Below, piece by piece: positions 9,204 to 17,721 of a stretch of DNA of 64,000 bases. Source of the stretch: DLAJ01 sp023663615. GTDB lineage: Bacteria > Bacillota > Clostridia > Lachnospirales > Lachnospiraceae. The notes under the pieces are model-generated. The model saw nothing but the letters and a program-made list of their open reading frames with translations, was not told the origin of the DNA and ran no database searches. The number at the start of each line of letters is the position of its first letter. The first letter of the stretch is position 1. The position numbers were made by a program, and so were the translations under genes. The DNA lies in assembly GCA_023663615.1 (NCBI GenBank), contig JAMPHA010000005.1, positions 1 through 64,000 on the forward strand, in the 5' to 3' direction.

Positions 9204-10097
9204 ATGAGGAAATACATAAAAAGTATGGCGTTTTTTCTGATCGCGACCGCGGTACTGCTTGCCGTTTATCTGGTGCTGTTGGGGATGAGAGGGGCAGTCG
9301 GGGACAAATATGTGCGGAATAACAGTACGGCGCCGACGCAGAGAGTTTACGATTATGCCGGCGCGCTGACGGCTTCGGAGGAAGAAAAGTTAGAGAAGCT
9401 GATCGCGAAACGGGAAGCGCAGATCGGCTGTGATATTGTGCTCGTGATCATCAATGAGCCTCTCAGGGAATATGCGAAAGCGTATGAGGATGTCCTTGGT
9501 CCTCTTTCCGAGGATGAATATGTGATGGTGTATGCCGATAATTTTTATGATGAATACGGATTTGGATATAATAAGCCGCACGGGGACGGATGCATTTTTG
9601 TGGACAACTGGGATCGGAGCGACAGTATTCACGGATGGGCATATAACTGGCTGTCCACATCGGGCAGGGTGGAGGATCGTTTTTCCACCGGCATGATCGA
9701 ACGGGTGGTGGACGGCGTCAACAGCAGAGTCAATGACGATCCGTATGAGGCATATGAGAATTATGTAAACAATATTTACTATTATATGACGGGGGACGGG
9801 ACACCGCAGGTTGTCATTCCGTTTTTTGCGGTTGTCGGGATCGGCGCGGTCGTAGCTGTGATTTACCTGATCGCCAATCTGACAAGGAACGTCGGCACCA
9901 AAACGACGATGGGAAATACTTATGTAAACGGCGGGAAACCGAAAATGCACGTCATGGCAGACCAGTTCGTCGGTAAGAATGTGACAAAACGCCGCATCCA
10001 GACGAGCAGCGGCAGCGGTGGCGGCGGAGGTGGCGGTGGCGGCCATCACACATCCGCAGGCGGTCACTCCCATGGCGGTGGCGGCGGTCATCACTGA
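9204..10097 (+). CDS. TPM-domain (YgcG-like) membrane protein with Gly/His-rich tail
   Basis: A 297-aa protein with an N-terminal membrane segment (residues 7-28), then a TPM domain (RVYDYAGALTASEEEKLEKL; GCDIVLVIIN; FVDNWDR), a second membrane helix near residues 210-230 (VIPFFAVVGIGAVVAVIYLI), and a tail of Gly runs with His pairs. TPM domains occur in membrane-protein maintenance proteins. The Gly-rich tail is typical of YgcG-type proteins and should not be read as a metal-binding tag without evidence. The start has GGAGG 8 nt upstream. Likely an operon with the zinc-ribbon gene. Confidence 0.75.
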   Translation: MRKYIKSMAFFLIATAVLLAVYLVLLGMRGAVGDKYVRNNSTAPTQRVYDYAGALTASEEEKLEKLIAKREAQIGCDIVLVIINEPLREYAKAYEDVLGPLSEDEYVMVYADNFYDEYGFGYNKPHGDGCIFVDNWDRSDSIHGWAYNWLSTSGRVEDRFSTGMIERVVDGVNSRVNDDPYEAYENYVNNIYYYMTGDGTPQVVIPFFAVVGIGAVVAVIYLIANLTRNVGTKTTMGNTYVNGGKPKMHVMADQFVGKNVTKRRIQTSSGSGGGGGGGGGHHTSAGGHSHGGGGGHH

Positions 10098-10168
10098 CGG
10101 CAGGCGGCGTCATAGAATGGCGGTTCGTGTGAAGGGCAGCGGCGCGGGGCGGAAAAAGGAGGAACGTT

Positions 10169-11398
10169 ATGAAAAAAAGAACATGGGGAAGCCTACTTGG
10201 CGTACTACTCCTTACGGTATCACTGGTATGCACTGCCTGCGGCGGCAATGCAGGCGGCAATGAGGACAGCAATGCCGCCCGTACGGAAGAGCAGGAAAAC
10301 GGTGGAGAAGTATTGGACGGGAGCGATGGCGCGGGCGGCACGGCAGGCGATACGGGTAGTGCGGACGATGGCATAACGGGTATCGGCGCGGACGAGGCGG
10401 CAGGTGCGGCAGGCGGTACGAACGCCACAGACGAGGCAGCAGGCGAGGCAGGCAACCCGGACGGCGCAGTTGATGTTTCCGCATTACAGGCGCAGATGGG
10501 ATTCCGCGTGGACGGGCGGACGCTTTTGGATGCGAACGGGAACCCGTTCGTGATGCGCGGCGTCAATCATGCGCATACATGGTTTGCCGATCAGCTTGGC
10601 ACGGCGTTAAAAGCGATTCAGGGAACCGGTTCGAATGCGGTGCGCATCGTACTTTCGGACGGCGCACAGTGGACAAAGACGGATGCGCAGACCGTTGCGA
10701 ATATTCTGGCAATCTGTAAAAATCTCGGTATGGTCGCGATCTTTGAGGTACATGACGCCACGGGCTACAATGATGTGGATTCCCTGCTGCAGGCGGCGGA
10801 ATATTTCGTTGAGATCAAGGATGTGCTCATCGGCGAGGAAGAGTACTGTATCATCAACATTGCAAACGAGTGGGGCGGCGACTGGAACAGCACCCGATGG
10901 TGCGAGGGCTATACACAGGCGATCCCGATGCTGCGCGAGGCGGGACTCGCGCACACGATCATGGTCGATGCCTGCGGCTGGGGGCAGTACGGAAAATGTA
11001 TCGGCGATCACGGCAGGGAAGTATTGGAGTCGGATATACTTGGCAATACGATGTTCTCCGTTCACATGTATGGGACGGCGGGCGGCACGGAGGAGTCCAT
11101 TGACGAGAACATGGGGTATGCGCTCGATCAGGATCTGTGTCTGGTGATCGGCGAGTTTGGTTATAATCATTCGGACGGCGACGTACAGGAGGATTATATC
11201 ATGGCGCGCTGTGTGGAGCTGAATGTCGGGTATCTTGCATGGTCGTGGAAAGGAAACGGCGGCGGTGTGGAATATCTGGATCTGGCGGATGACTGGAACG
11301 GCAATTCTCTTTCTGAGGATTGGGGAGAAGTTGCGGTGAACGGGCCTAACGGGATCCGCGAGACGGCTGTGCCGTGTACGGTATTTACGCAGGAATAA
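10169..11398 (+). CDS. GH5-type glycoside hydrolase lipoprotein (mannanase/cellulase-like)
   Basis: A 409-aa exported lipoprotein. Signal peptide LLGVLLLTVSLVCTAC with a loose lipobox is followed by an Ala/Gly/Asp/Glu-rich linker (about residues 28-105) and a GH5 barrel beginning FRVDGRTLLDANGNPFVMRG. The acid/base is Glu234 in NIANEWGGDW, and the nucleophile is Glu329 in LVIGEFGYN. The HxYxxxGG segment (SVHMYGTAGG) supports the bacterial mannanase-type subgroup (inference). It probably trims plant or dietary glycans at the cell surface. The start has an AAGGAGG 6-7 nt upstream. Confidence 0.85.
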   Translation: MKKRTWGSLLGVLLLTVSLVCTACGGNAGGNEDSNAARTEEQENGGEVLDGSDGAGGTAGDTGSADDGITGIGADEAAGAAGGTNATDEAAGEAGNPDGAVDVSALQAQMGFRVDGRTLLDANGNPFVMRGVNHAHTWFADQLGTALKAIQGTGSNAVRIVLSDGAQWTKTDAQTVANILAICKNLGMVAIFEVHDATGYNDVDSLLQAAEYFVEIKDVLIGEEEYCIINIANEWGGDWNSTRWCEGYTQAIPMLREAGLAHTIMVDACGWGQYGKCIGDHGREVLESDILGNTMFSVHMYGTAGGTEESIDENMGYALDQDLCLVIGEFGYNHSDGDVQEDYIMARCVELNVGYLAWSWKGNGGGVEYLDLADDWNGNSLSEDWGEVAVNGPNGIRETAVPCTVFTQE

Positions 11399-11405
11399 AA
11401 AATCC

Positions 11406-11434
11406 GGGAACCTTTTTGCAATTTTGAGTATCCA
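11406..11434 (+). promoter_or_regulatory. Candidate ECF-sigma promoter upstream of its own sigma gene
   Basis: GGGAACCTTTTT begins at 11406. Sixteen nt after GGAACC comes TATCCA (11429-11434). GGAAC-type -35 boxes are characteristic of several ECF sigma groups. The same motif with identical spacing occurs at 13076, before the third gene of this cluster. The position implies transcription starting near 11441, which fits translation from 11502. Confidence 0.5.
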
Positions 11435-11501
11435 TTAAATGAGGAGTTTTGTCATTTTTTGGAACAGAAAAGCAAAAATAAGTAAAAAGAGGTTACGGAC
11501 G

Positions 11502-11978
11502 ATGAAACAGTCTGAATTTTGTGAACGTATCAGCCAGTATAGAAAGCAATTATACATAACCGCTTATGCCATTTTGAAAAATGAGACGGATGCGGAGGAT
11601 GCGGTATGCGGTGCTATATTGAACGGATACGAGCATCTTTCCCAATTAAAAAATCAACATAAATTCAAAGCATGGATGATCAGCATTACCAGAAATGAGG
11701 CGTTGAAGATTCAGCAGAAGCGTCTTGAACTTCCCGGAAACGAGCATGTGGAGCAGCTTTTGCAGCCGTCCTATGACGACCATCATGAATTGTGGGACAT
11801 TGTGCAGACGCTCAGCGAACCCTATCGAATGGTAGTGATATTGTTTTATTATGGCGATCTTCCGATCAGTGATATTGCCCGTGTGCTGCATATCTCGACA
11901 GGAACCGTGAAATCGCGTCTGAACCGCGGAAGAACACTATTGAAAGAGGCATTGAAAAAAACAGGTGGCATGTCATGA
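11502..11978 (+). CDS. ECF-type RNA polymerase sigma factor
   Basis: A 158-aa sigma factor with only regions 2 and 4. Region 2 is LYITAYAILKNETDAEDAV and region 4 contains LPISDIARVLHISTGTVKSR, a helix-turn-helix that binds -35 DNA. ATG 11502 is chosen because AGAGG lies ~11 nt upstream and because the predicted promoter overlaps the longer frame. The stop overlaps the start of the next gene by 4 nt (ATGA), so the two are translationally coupled, as is usual for ECF/anti-sigma pairs. Confidence 0.88.
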   Translation: MKQSEFCERISQYRKQLYITAYAILKNETDAEDAVCGAILNGYEHLSQLKNQHKFKAWMISITRNEALKIQQKRLELPGNEHVEQLLQPSYDDHHELWDIVQTLSEPYRMVVILFYYGDLPISDIARVLHISTGTVKSRLNRGRTLLKEALKKTGGMS

Positions 11979-13045
11979 ATAAATTCGATAAAAAGATAAA
12001 AGAAATGGCAGAAGATATGCAGCCGCCGGCTTCTTATGACCAAAAAGTGGACGGGTTGCTGCAATCTCTGGCGCAAAAAGAGGAGTCTCCTCAGAAAAGC
12101 AAAAGCAGAAAAGGCGTTTTCCGGCTGGCAGTCTGCCTAGTCTGCGTCGTTTTGGTCCTGTCCGTTTATACGGTTGGCGTCAGGGCGGATTTCTTTACCT
12201 CCTTCAAACAGACGATCCTTGATTTTCTGACGGGCGGTTCCGGGGAGGATCCGGATGAAAGCGGCGTCGGAAGCGATCATGGCTATGCGGAAAGCAAGCC
12301 GGATTTGGTCATGGAGTTGTCCGAGGAAGTGATTGACAGCCATAGTATCTATCTGCTGATCAAAATAACGGCGCCCGGCAATGTCAGGTTTTCAGATCAT
12401 ATTTCTTTTGATTATTTTTGCTTTTGTAAAGGGAAAAACTACAACACGGACCAACTGATCGGCGGCTCCATTTCCTGCGAGTTTCTGGAGGTCAGCGACG
12501 AGATGCCCAACAGGGCGACCTATGTGGTCAGCCTGGTGTTTGATGAGGAGCTGGAGGAAGGCAGTGATGTGACCGTCTGCTTTCGGGATTTGACCGCCGA
12601 TCCGAATTCGGAAGAGCCGACGCTGCTGGTCAGCGGGGTGTGGAGTGTCACGTTCCCTTTTTTTCGTACCGTGACGGACCAGATTACGGTTGAGGGAAAT
12701 TCCGACATGTCTTTTTCTTTTATCAACACAACGGCTGTGGTAGAGCGCGTGGAATTAACGCCGCTCGCGATGGTGCTGGTTTCGGATGTCTCCAATTTTC
12801 CGTATGATGAGCTGGGCGTTTCGGATACCAGGATCGCCGTTCGTTTAAGAATGATCGACGGGAAAGAGCTGACGGTTGTGAGCCATGACTGGGAGGAGCC
12901 TGCGATGGCGGATGGCGGAAGTACTTCTTACGCGGAGGCGGACGGCAAAACGTATCAGCGGGATACCTTAGAGTTTACCCAGGCCATTCCGGTCAGTCAG
13001 GTGATCGGGATCTATGTGGAGGATCTATATATTCCTTTGAAATAG
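11975..13045 (+). CDS. Membrane-bound anti-sigma factor (DUF4179-like)
   Basis: A 356-aa protein. Residues 1-48 form a basic cytoplasmic domain of the size expected for a sigma-binding helix bundle, residues 49-69 form one membrane helix (FRLAVCLVCVVLVLSVYTVG), and ~285 residues are extracellular, rich in beta strand and acidic. Coupling to the ECF gene and this topology indicate that it restrains the sigma factor until an envelope signal arrives. No protease site or ligand can be read from the sequence. The extracellular part resembles DUF4179/RsiV-like sensor regions only loosely. Confidence 0.75.
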   Translation: MNKFDKKIKEMAEDMQPPASYDQKVDGLLQSLAQKEESPQKSKSRKGVFRLAVCLVCVVLVLSVYTVGVRADFFTSFKQTILDFLTGGSGEDPDESGVGSDHGYAESKPDLVMELSEEVIDSHSIYLLIKITAPGNVRFSDHISFDYFCFCKGKNYNTDQLIGGSISCEFLEVSDEMPNRATYVVSLVFDEELEEGSDVTVCFRDLTADPNSEEPTLLVSGVWSVTFPFFRTVTDQITVEGNSDMSFSFINTTAVVERVELTPLAMVLVSDVSNFPYDELGVSDTRIAVRLRMIDGKELTVVSHDWEEPAMADGGSTSYAEADGKTYQRDTLEFTQAIPVSQVIGIYVEDLYIPLK

Positions 13046-13075
13046 GACAGATATTTTTGGAAAAAATAAAAACGC

Positions 13076-13104
13076 GGGAACCTTTTTTTGCCCTGACCAA
13101 TCTA
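13076..13104 (+). promoter_or_regulatory. Candidate ECF-sigma promoter before the secreted repeat protein
   Basis: GGGAACCTTTTTTT begins at 13076, and 16 nt after GGAACC is AATCTA (13099-13104). It shares the core GGGAACCTTTTT and the A-T-C in the -10 position with the site at 11406. It lies about 85 nt before the start codon at 13190. Confidence 0.5.
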
Positions 13105-13189
13105 TTCTATATAGGGTTCAGACTGAACGGAGGAATAAGCTCCGTCATGACGGGACCTCGCAAAACAGTAGAAAACAGGAGGACAAAAA

Positions 13190-14158
13190 ATGAAGAGAAG
13201 TGGAAAATGGTTCACCGCGCTGGCGGTGGCGGCGGTATCCGTATCGGCGTGTTCGATGAGCGTCTCCGCGGCTGAGGTAAAGGATGTCTTTGACGCATCC
13301 TATTATGCAGATTCCTATGCAGACTTAAAAGAGGCGTTCGGCTATGACGAGGGTGCATTGCTGCAGCATTACATGACGTATGGACTGAACGAGGGGAGAG
13401 TGGCAAGTACGGTGCTCAACGTTGCGGAGTACCGCGCGGCATACGCCGATCTGGAAGAAGCGTTCGGGGATGACTGGAATGCCTATGTGAACCATTATTA
13501 TACTTATGGGATCACAGAGGGAAGAACGGCGGGCGTTTACGGAGAGAACAATCCGGCTCCCTCCGGTCCGGCCACGACGGACAATACGGCAGTTCAGCCG
13601 TCGGCAGTTCAGCCGCCGGCAGATCAGCTGCAGGCGGGTCAGCAGACCGCGAACCAACAAGTTGGTTCGGAGATTTGGGTGCCGGCATCCGGAACCGAGG
13701 GCGTTTTTGCCAAATACGAGGGCGTTTTTGATAACAATGGAACGCCGGTCAATGTCACGATCAATTATAGCGATGTCCGTGTAGCTGATTATATGCAGGA
13801 ATATGAGGATATTCCGGCAGGATGCGAATATCAGGATTTTAGTGTGGAAGTGGATGTGCACGACGCGGATGTAGCGGCGTTACAGGAGGCGTTGGTGAGG
13901 GCGATCGGTTTTGATCAGGCAAGCGTACAGAATCTGGCAGTCACGTATGACGGTGGCGACGGCGACAAGGCATGGACGTGTACCATCAACTATAACGGTA
14001 AAACCTATGAATCGCGGATTTCGGTTGAATGGTACCGGTATACAGGTTCGAGCGAAGGCATCGGCATGCAGTACTTTATCAGAGTGCCGCAGGGTTATCG
14101 ACTGACCACAACCGTCCAGCTTGATGCGAATACGGTCGTAAAGCACAAACATCAATAA
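13190..14158 (+). CDS. Secreted protein with two FDxxYYxxxYxDL repeats
   Basis: A 322-aa protein with a signal peptide cleaved near SVSAAE (about residue 28). Two ~40-residue repeats follow: FDASYYADSYADLKEAFGY ending HYMTYGLNEGR, then VAEYRAAYADLEEAFGD ending HYYTYGITEGR. A Pro/Gln/Thr linker (about 120-165) leads to a C-terminal domain of unknown fold with no recognised motif. The same repeat type occurs in the transglutaminase-like protein at 47422. GGAGG precedes the start. The ECF-type promoter motif makes it a likely target of the adjacent sigma factor. Confidence 0.75.
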   Translation: MKRSGKWFTALAVAAVSVSACSMSVSAAEVKDVFDASYYADSYADLKEAFGYDEGALLQHYMTYGLNEGRVASTVLNVAEYRAAYADLEEAFGDDWNAYVNHYYTYGITEGRTAGVYGENNPAPSGPATTDNTAVQPSAVQPPADQLQAGQQTANQQVGSEIWVPASGTEGVFAKYEGVFDNNGTPVNVTINYSDVRVADYMQEYEDIPAGCEYQDFSVEVDVHDADVAALQEALVRAIGFDQASVQNLAVTYDGGDGDKAWTCTINYNGKTYESRISVEWYRYTGSSEGIGMQYFIRVPQGYRLTTTVQLDANTVVKHKHQ

Positions 14159-14200
14159 AAAATAAAATTCCAGTATAGGAAAAATGTGTTTCAGAAAAAA

Positions 14201-14230
14201 GAACTCCGCCGATTGAAGCGGAGTTCTTTT
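14201..14230 (+). terminator. Rho-independent terminator
   Basis: Perfect 9-bp stem GAACTCCGC (14201-14209) / GCGGAGTTC (14218-14226) with an 8-nt loop, then TTTT. It ends the ECF operon/secreted-protein transcript. Confidence 0.9.
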
Positions 14231-14286
14231 CATGGTATGATGTTGTCAGACATCATACCGCGCCGGAGCGAAGCGGAGTGCGCATG
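14231..14286 (+). repeat. Dispersed intergenic repeat, copy 1
   Basis: A 56-bp element running from CATGGTATGATG to GAGTGCGCATG. Its 5' part is a perfect inverted repeat, GGTATGATG/CATCATACC, around an 8-nt loop. A near-identical copy lies inverted at 19628-19685. It sits between a terminator and a lipoprotein gene on the same strand. Confidence 0.8.
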
Positions 14287-14378
14287 CTATGCGGAAAAGG
14301 AACAGATGCATAGCAGATTTTGTCCGCATGAAACGTGCAGGCTTGCTATGGGATAGGAAAATAGCGGGGAGGATTCCT

Positions 14379-15920
14379 ATGAAAAAAATATTCTTATCGG
14401 TGATGCGTAACCGCATGGCGCTGTTATGCCGTGCCGCGCTCTTATGCGGCGTGGTACTGTTGTGCGGCTGCGGAAAACAGGAGACGGAAAACGCTGCGCA
14501 GCAGGAACAGCAGGCGGATGCCGGGGACAGGCAGGAAAACGGCGCAGAGGCGGACGGCAATGAGAATGCGGATGCAGCGCCCGACGGTGCGGGAGAAGAT
14601 CGCGCGGACGCGGAGACAGAGACCGGGGATCACGGGCAGGAAGATGCGGATGGCGCCGATGCCGGAGAATCCGGTGCGCAGGAAGGCAGTCCGGCAGTGC
14701 CGGTGGCGTTAAACGACAGAGAGCTGCGCTTTTTTTCGGATCTGATCCGGGAAATAGGAAATTACGGTTTTCTTCTTTCCTCCTATGATACGCCGGAGGA
14801 TGTGAACCTTGGCGAGGTATTTTACAGCGGCGCCGGGATCGCGGAAGAAATGTCGGACGAGGAGATTGCGGTATATCTTGCCGCGTGCCAACAGGAGGAA
14901 CTGTATACGGACTGCATAAAGATTCCAAAGCAGGGGGCGGATGCGTTTCTGCGCAAAAAATTAGGAATCGGGCTGGAAGCATTTCCGGAAACATCCACAT
15001 GGACTTATCTTGCGGAGTTTGATTCTTTTTATCATGAAGTGGGAGACACCAATTATGTGTCCTATGTCTGCGTGGAGGGAATCAGGGAGGGCGATCTTTA
15101 TACGCTGCGCTTTCACACGGATGATCTGACCTGGGATGACCGGCTTTCCGACTGCGAGACCGTCATCCTAAAGGATGGGGAGAACTATCAGTTTGTTTCC
15201 AATCATTATCTGGCGGACCTCGACGGCGGTTATGGCGCGGGCGTCGGAAATTTTGGGGATGAGCGTGCAGGCGGCAGCGAGGCGAGGGCGGCGGAGCTGC
15301 GTGCGGCGTATGCCGATGCGCTGCAGCGGCTGATGGACGAACTGGTCCTGCCGGACGGAGCGCTTGCGTCGGAGCCGATCGGATTTTCGGATCTCAGCGA
15401 CAATCAGTTCTGCGTGGCGGATGTGGACGCGGATGATGTGGAGGAGCTGATGATCGCGTGGACAGAGACGTACGTGGCAGGAATGCTGGAGGCGGTGTAC
15501 GAGTACGATCCCGTTACAGGGGAAATGAGAAGGGAGCTGGTGGAATATCCGCTTATTACGTTCTTTGATAACGGTATGATCCTTGCGGGATGTTCGCATA
15601 ATCAGACGCACGGACCGGAGTTCTGGCCTTATAATATTTATCGCTACAATATGGCGACCGACCGTTATTTTTGTGTCGGAAGCGTGGAGGGCTGGCAGAA
15701 AGAATTCTGGCCGGACGGATTTCCCGATGAAGCGGATGTGTCGGGTACCGGCACGGTCTATGCGATCGAGTACGGCGAGGAATATACAGGAGAATACTGC
15801 TACGACCAGTCGCAGTACGACGCGTTTTATGAAATGATCTTTGGCGGGGCGGATGTCATGGAGTTTGACTGGCGTCCGCTGACGGAGCAGGAAGTGGAGG
15901 CACTGCGCACGAATCCGTGA
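14379..15920 (+). CDS. Lipoprotein with acidic linker, unknown function
   Basis: A 513-aa protein. The signal peptide (MALLCRAALLCGVVLLCGCGKQ) ends in a lipobox, so Cys is the likely anchor. Residues ~35-110 are a Gln/Glu/Asp/Gly/Ala-rich linker, as in other surface lipoproteins of this organism. The rest is globular with no recognised catalytic motif. One segment (QFCVADVDADDVEELMIAW) looks like a calcium-binding FG-GAP/VCBS-type strand-loop. ATG 14379 is chosen for the GGAGGATT ribosome site, and an upstream in-frame start at 14289 would bury the signal peptide. Function unknown. Confidence 0.75.
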   Translation: MKKIFLSVMRNRMALLCRAALLCGVVLLCGCGKQETENAAQQEQQADAGDRQENGAEADGNENADAAPDGAGEDRADAETETGDHGQEDADGADAGESGAQEGSPAVPVALNDRELRFFSDLIREIGNYGFLLSSYDTPEDVNLGEVFYSGAGIAEEMSDEEIAVYLAACQQEELYTDCIKIPKQGADAFLRKKLGIGLEAFPETSTWTYLAEFDSFYHEVGDTNYVSYVCVEGIREGDLYTLRFHTDDLTWDDRLSDCETVILKDGENYQFVSNHYLADLDGGYGAGVGNFGDERAGGSEARAAELRAAYADALQRLMDELVLPDGALASEPIGFSDLSDNQFCVADVDADDVEELMIAWTETYVAGMLEAVYEYDPVTGEMRRELVEYPLITFFDNGMILAGCSHNQTHGPEFWPYNIYRYNMATDRYFCVGSVEGWQKEFWPDGFPDEADVSGTGTVYAIEYGEEYTGEYCYDQSQYDAFYEMIFGGADVMEFDWRPLTEQEVEALRTNP

Positions 15921-15935
15921 CCGTGAGAAAGCAGA

Positions 15936-15970
15936 AAAACCATCATCGCCAGCCGAACGATGATGGTTTT
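15936..15970. terminator. Bidirectional terminator hairpin
   Basis: Perfect 13-bp stem: AAAACCATCATCG (15936-15948) / CGATGATGGTTTT (15958-15970), 9-nt loop. A/T runs on both sides allow it to act for the lipoprotein gene (+) and for minus-strand transcription. Confidence 0.85.
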
Positions 15971-16014
15971 ATTTTTCGAGGGATTTGTGAAAAAATTCTC
16001 AGTCCATATAGGAA

Positions 16015-16075
16015 TTTTCGTAACCCGGAAGAATCCGCTTTGCGGATTCTTCGAAAGGACGCGAAGCGTCCTTTT
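16015..16075 (-). repeat. Two-hairpin 3' element, copy A (after rpsT)
   Basis: Read on the minus strand directly after the rpsT stop: hairpin 1 is AAAGGACGC-TTC-GCGTCCTTT. It is followed by CGAAGAATCCGC-AAA and its partner GCGGATTCTTC, then CGGGTTACGAAAA. Copy B after pilC (38137-38199) has the same order, with a different but paired hairpin 1. Only a short T run follows the first stem, so it is not a textbook terminator. Confidence 0.7.
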
Positions 16076-16336
16076 TTACATTTTATTGACTGCAAGATTC
16101 AGGCGGGAAATTTTGCGGGAAGCGTAATTCTTATGATATACGCCCTTGCTGGTCGCCTTATCAATTGCGCTTGTCGCTGCCAATACGGCAGAAGCGGCAG
16201 CCTCCTTATCGTTTGCGTCGATCGCAGCATATACCTTCTTGACTGCGGTTCTCACGCCGGAACGGATCGCTTTATTTCTGTCTGCCTTCTTCTGGCTCAC
16301 TAAAATTCTCTTCTTCGCGGATTTGATATTTGCCAT
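16076..16336 (-). CDS. rpsT: 30S ribosomal protein S20
   Basis: An 86-aa basic protein beginning MANIKSAKKRILVSQKK, with the family pattern of Lys/Arg-rich helices and AxxxIDKAxxKGxxHKNxAxRxxSRL near the C-terminus. It binds 16S rRNA early in 30S assembly. GGAGG lies 8 nt before the start. It is a single-gene unit with a strong promoter and an 80-nt leader. The repeat element follows the stop directly. Confidence 0.95.
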   Translation of the reverse strand: MANIKSAKKRILVSQKKADRNKAIRSGVRTAVKKVYAAIDANDKEAAASAVLAATSAIDKATSKGVYHKNYASRKISRLNLAVNKM

Positions 16337-16422
16337 GATAACACCTCCATCTTTGATTGTTGTTAATGCCGGTGTTTCATTATAGCCGGACACGGACGAA
16401 CTAATGTAAACACACATGGAAT

Positions 16423-16451
16423 ATAATAGTGAATTTCCGCTGTTCTGTCAA
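16423..16451 (-). promoter_or_regulatory. rpsT promoter (sigma-A)
   Basis: On the minus strand a perfect TTGACA (16451-16446), 17-bp spacer and TATTAT (16428-16423) sit about 90 nt upstream of the rpsT start. Confidence 0.8.
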
Positions 16452-16520
16452 TACATAAATTTCTTTTTTTCAGTCAAAATAAGAAAAAAACGTTACCGAT
16501 GGAAAAGAGGGATGTGGGAA

Positions 16521-17432
16521 ATGGCATTTCAGATCAGAACGGACCTTGCGCTGGAGGCGCGTGAAAGTGCGGAAGAAGCGTCCGGGGATTTAAGAGGAGT
16601 GCGCGTGGATGAATATGACCTGGAAGCGTCGGATATTCATGTGACAAAAGTGGTCATTGAGTCTGCAAACGGCGCAACGGCGCTCGGAAAGCCGCTGGGG
16701 ACGTATATCACGCTTGAGGCGCCGGCCATGACGGAGCCGGACGAGGATTATCATAAAGAGATTTCCGAGGAGATCGCGAGACAGCTTTGGGCGCTTTTGC
16801 CGGATATGACAAAGGAACAGTCTATTCTGGTCGTGGGACTCGGAAACCGGGATGTGACGGCGGATTCTCTGGGACCGCGCGTGACGGACAATCTGCTCAT
16901 TACCAGACAGGTATTAAAGGAGTTTGGCGCGGCGGCGTATAATCGGGAAAAAATGCATTTAGTCAGCGCCGTCGTACCGGGCGTCATGGCAGCGACGGGC
17001 ATGGAGACGGCGGAGATCATACGCGGCGTCGCGGGACAGACAAAACCGGATGCAGTCGTGTTGATCGACGCGTTGGCAGCGCGCAGTACAAGGCGCTTGA
17101 ACCGGACGATACAGATTACGAATACGGGCATTCATCCGGGCTCCGGCGTGGGGAATCATCGTGATGCGATCACGGCGCAGACGATCGACGTGCCGGTCGT
17201 TATCGCGATCGGGATACCGACGGTCGTGGACGCACAGACCATCGTGAACGACGCGATCGGAAAGTGGAACGCAGGCGGGCATTCGGCGGGGGAGAGGGAA
17301 GCGCCGGAGCTGCTGCCGGAGCTGGCGAATTTTTATGTTACCGGAAAGGATGTCGATGAGATCGTCAAACGTTTGAGCTATACGATCTCCGAGGGACTCA
17401 ACCGGGCGTTCGAGCGCTTCGGGGAGGCGTGA
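16521..17432 (+). CDS. gpr: Germination protease GPR
   Basis: Aspartic-type protease of 303 aa that degrades small acid-soluble spore proteins at germination. It is made as an inactive precursor that self-cleaves near the N-terminus. Family landmarks are QIRTDLALEARE, VVGLGNRDVTADSLGPR (Asp115), VLIDALAARS (Asp183) and TGIHPGSGVGNHR, the two Asp corresponding to the known active-site pair. ATG 16521 is favoured (GAGG ~10 nt upstream); ATG 16512 in frame is the alternative. Its presence shows the organism makes endospores. The usual partner spoIIP follows after a minisatellite. Confidence 0.95.
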   Translation: MAFQIRTDLALEARESAEEASGDLRGVRVDEYDLEASDIHVTKVVIESANGATALGKPLGTYITLEAPAMTEPDEDYHKEISEEIARQLWALLPDMTKEQSILVVGLGNRDVTADSLGPRVTDNLLITRQVLKEFGAAAYNREKMHLVSAVVPGVMAATGMETAEIIRGVAGQTKPDAVVLIDALAARSTRRLNRTIQITNTGIHPGSGVGNHRDAITAQTIDVPVVIAIGIPTVVDAQTIVNDAIGKWNAGGHSAGEREAPELLPELANFYVTGKDVDEIVKRLSYTISEGLNRAFERFGEA

Positions 17433-17440
17433 GGGGCGCC

Positions 17441-17645
17441 AGACGCGAAGCGCATACTGCACAGCGAAGCGTTCTGCGGCGAAGCGCGTACCGCACAGCG
17501 TCGCGTTCTGCGGCGAAGCGCATACCACATAGCGTCGCGTTCTGCGGCGAAGCGCGTACCGAACGGCGTTGCGTTTTGTGGCGGAGCGCGTACCGCACAG
17601 CCACCGCATTCTGTGGCGAATCGTGTACCGCACAGCCACCGCGCG
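17441..17645. repeat. 34-bp minisatellite between gpr and spoIIP
   Basis: Five imperfect units start at 17461, 17495, 17529, 17563 and 17597 (34, 34, 34, 34 and 35 bp), with partial copies at both ends. Core: GTTCTGCGGCGAAGCGC followed by (A/G)TACC. The unit is not a multiple of 3 and has no unique spacers. Several frames are open through it only because of the base pattern. Confidence 0.9.
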
Positions 17646-17721
17646 ATGCCGGTTTCCATACGTCATAACCGCCTGCCTTGTCTCATAGAATAGAAGAGAT
17701 CACGGATGAGAGGGCAGCGCC

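Noticed and set aside
9990..10097. Gly/His-rich tail of the TPM protein as a metal-storage domain
   Set aside because: Poly-Gly/Ser/His tails are usual for YgcG-type proteins and no Cys or spaced His motif supports specific metal binding.
17441..17645. CRISPR-like array
   Set aside because: Units are directly adjacent without unique spacers and drift gradually in sequence; no cas genes nearby. It is a minisatellite.
17378..17668. Several overlapping ORFs on both strands between gpr and spoIIP
   Set aside because: They are open only because the 34-bp repeat lacks stops; their products are repeats of the same few residues in different frames and have no start signals.
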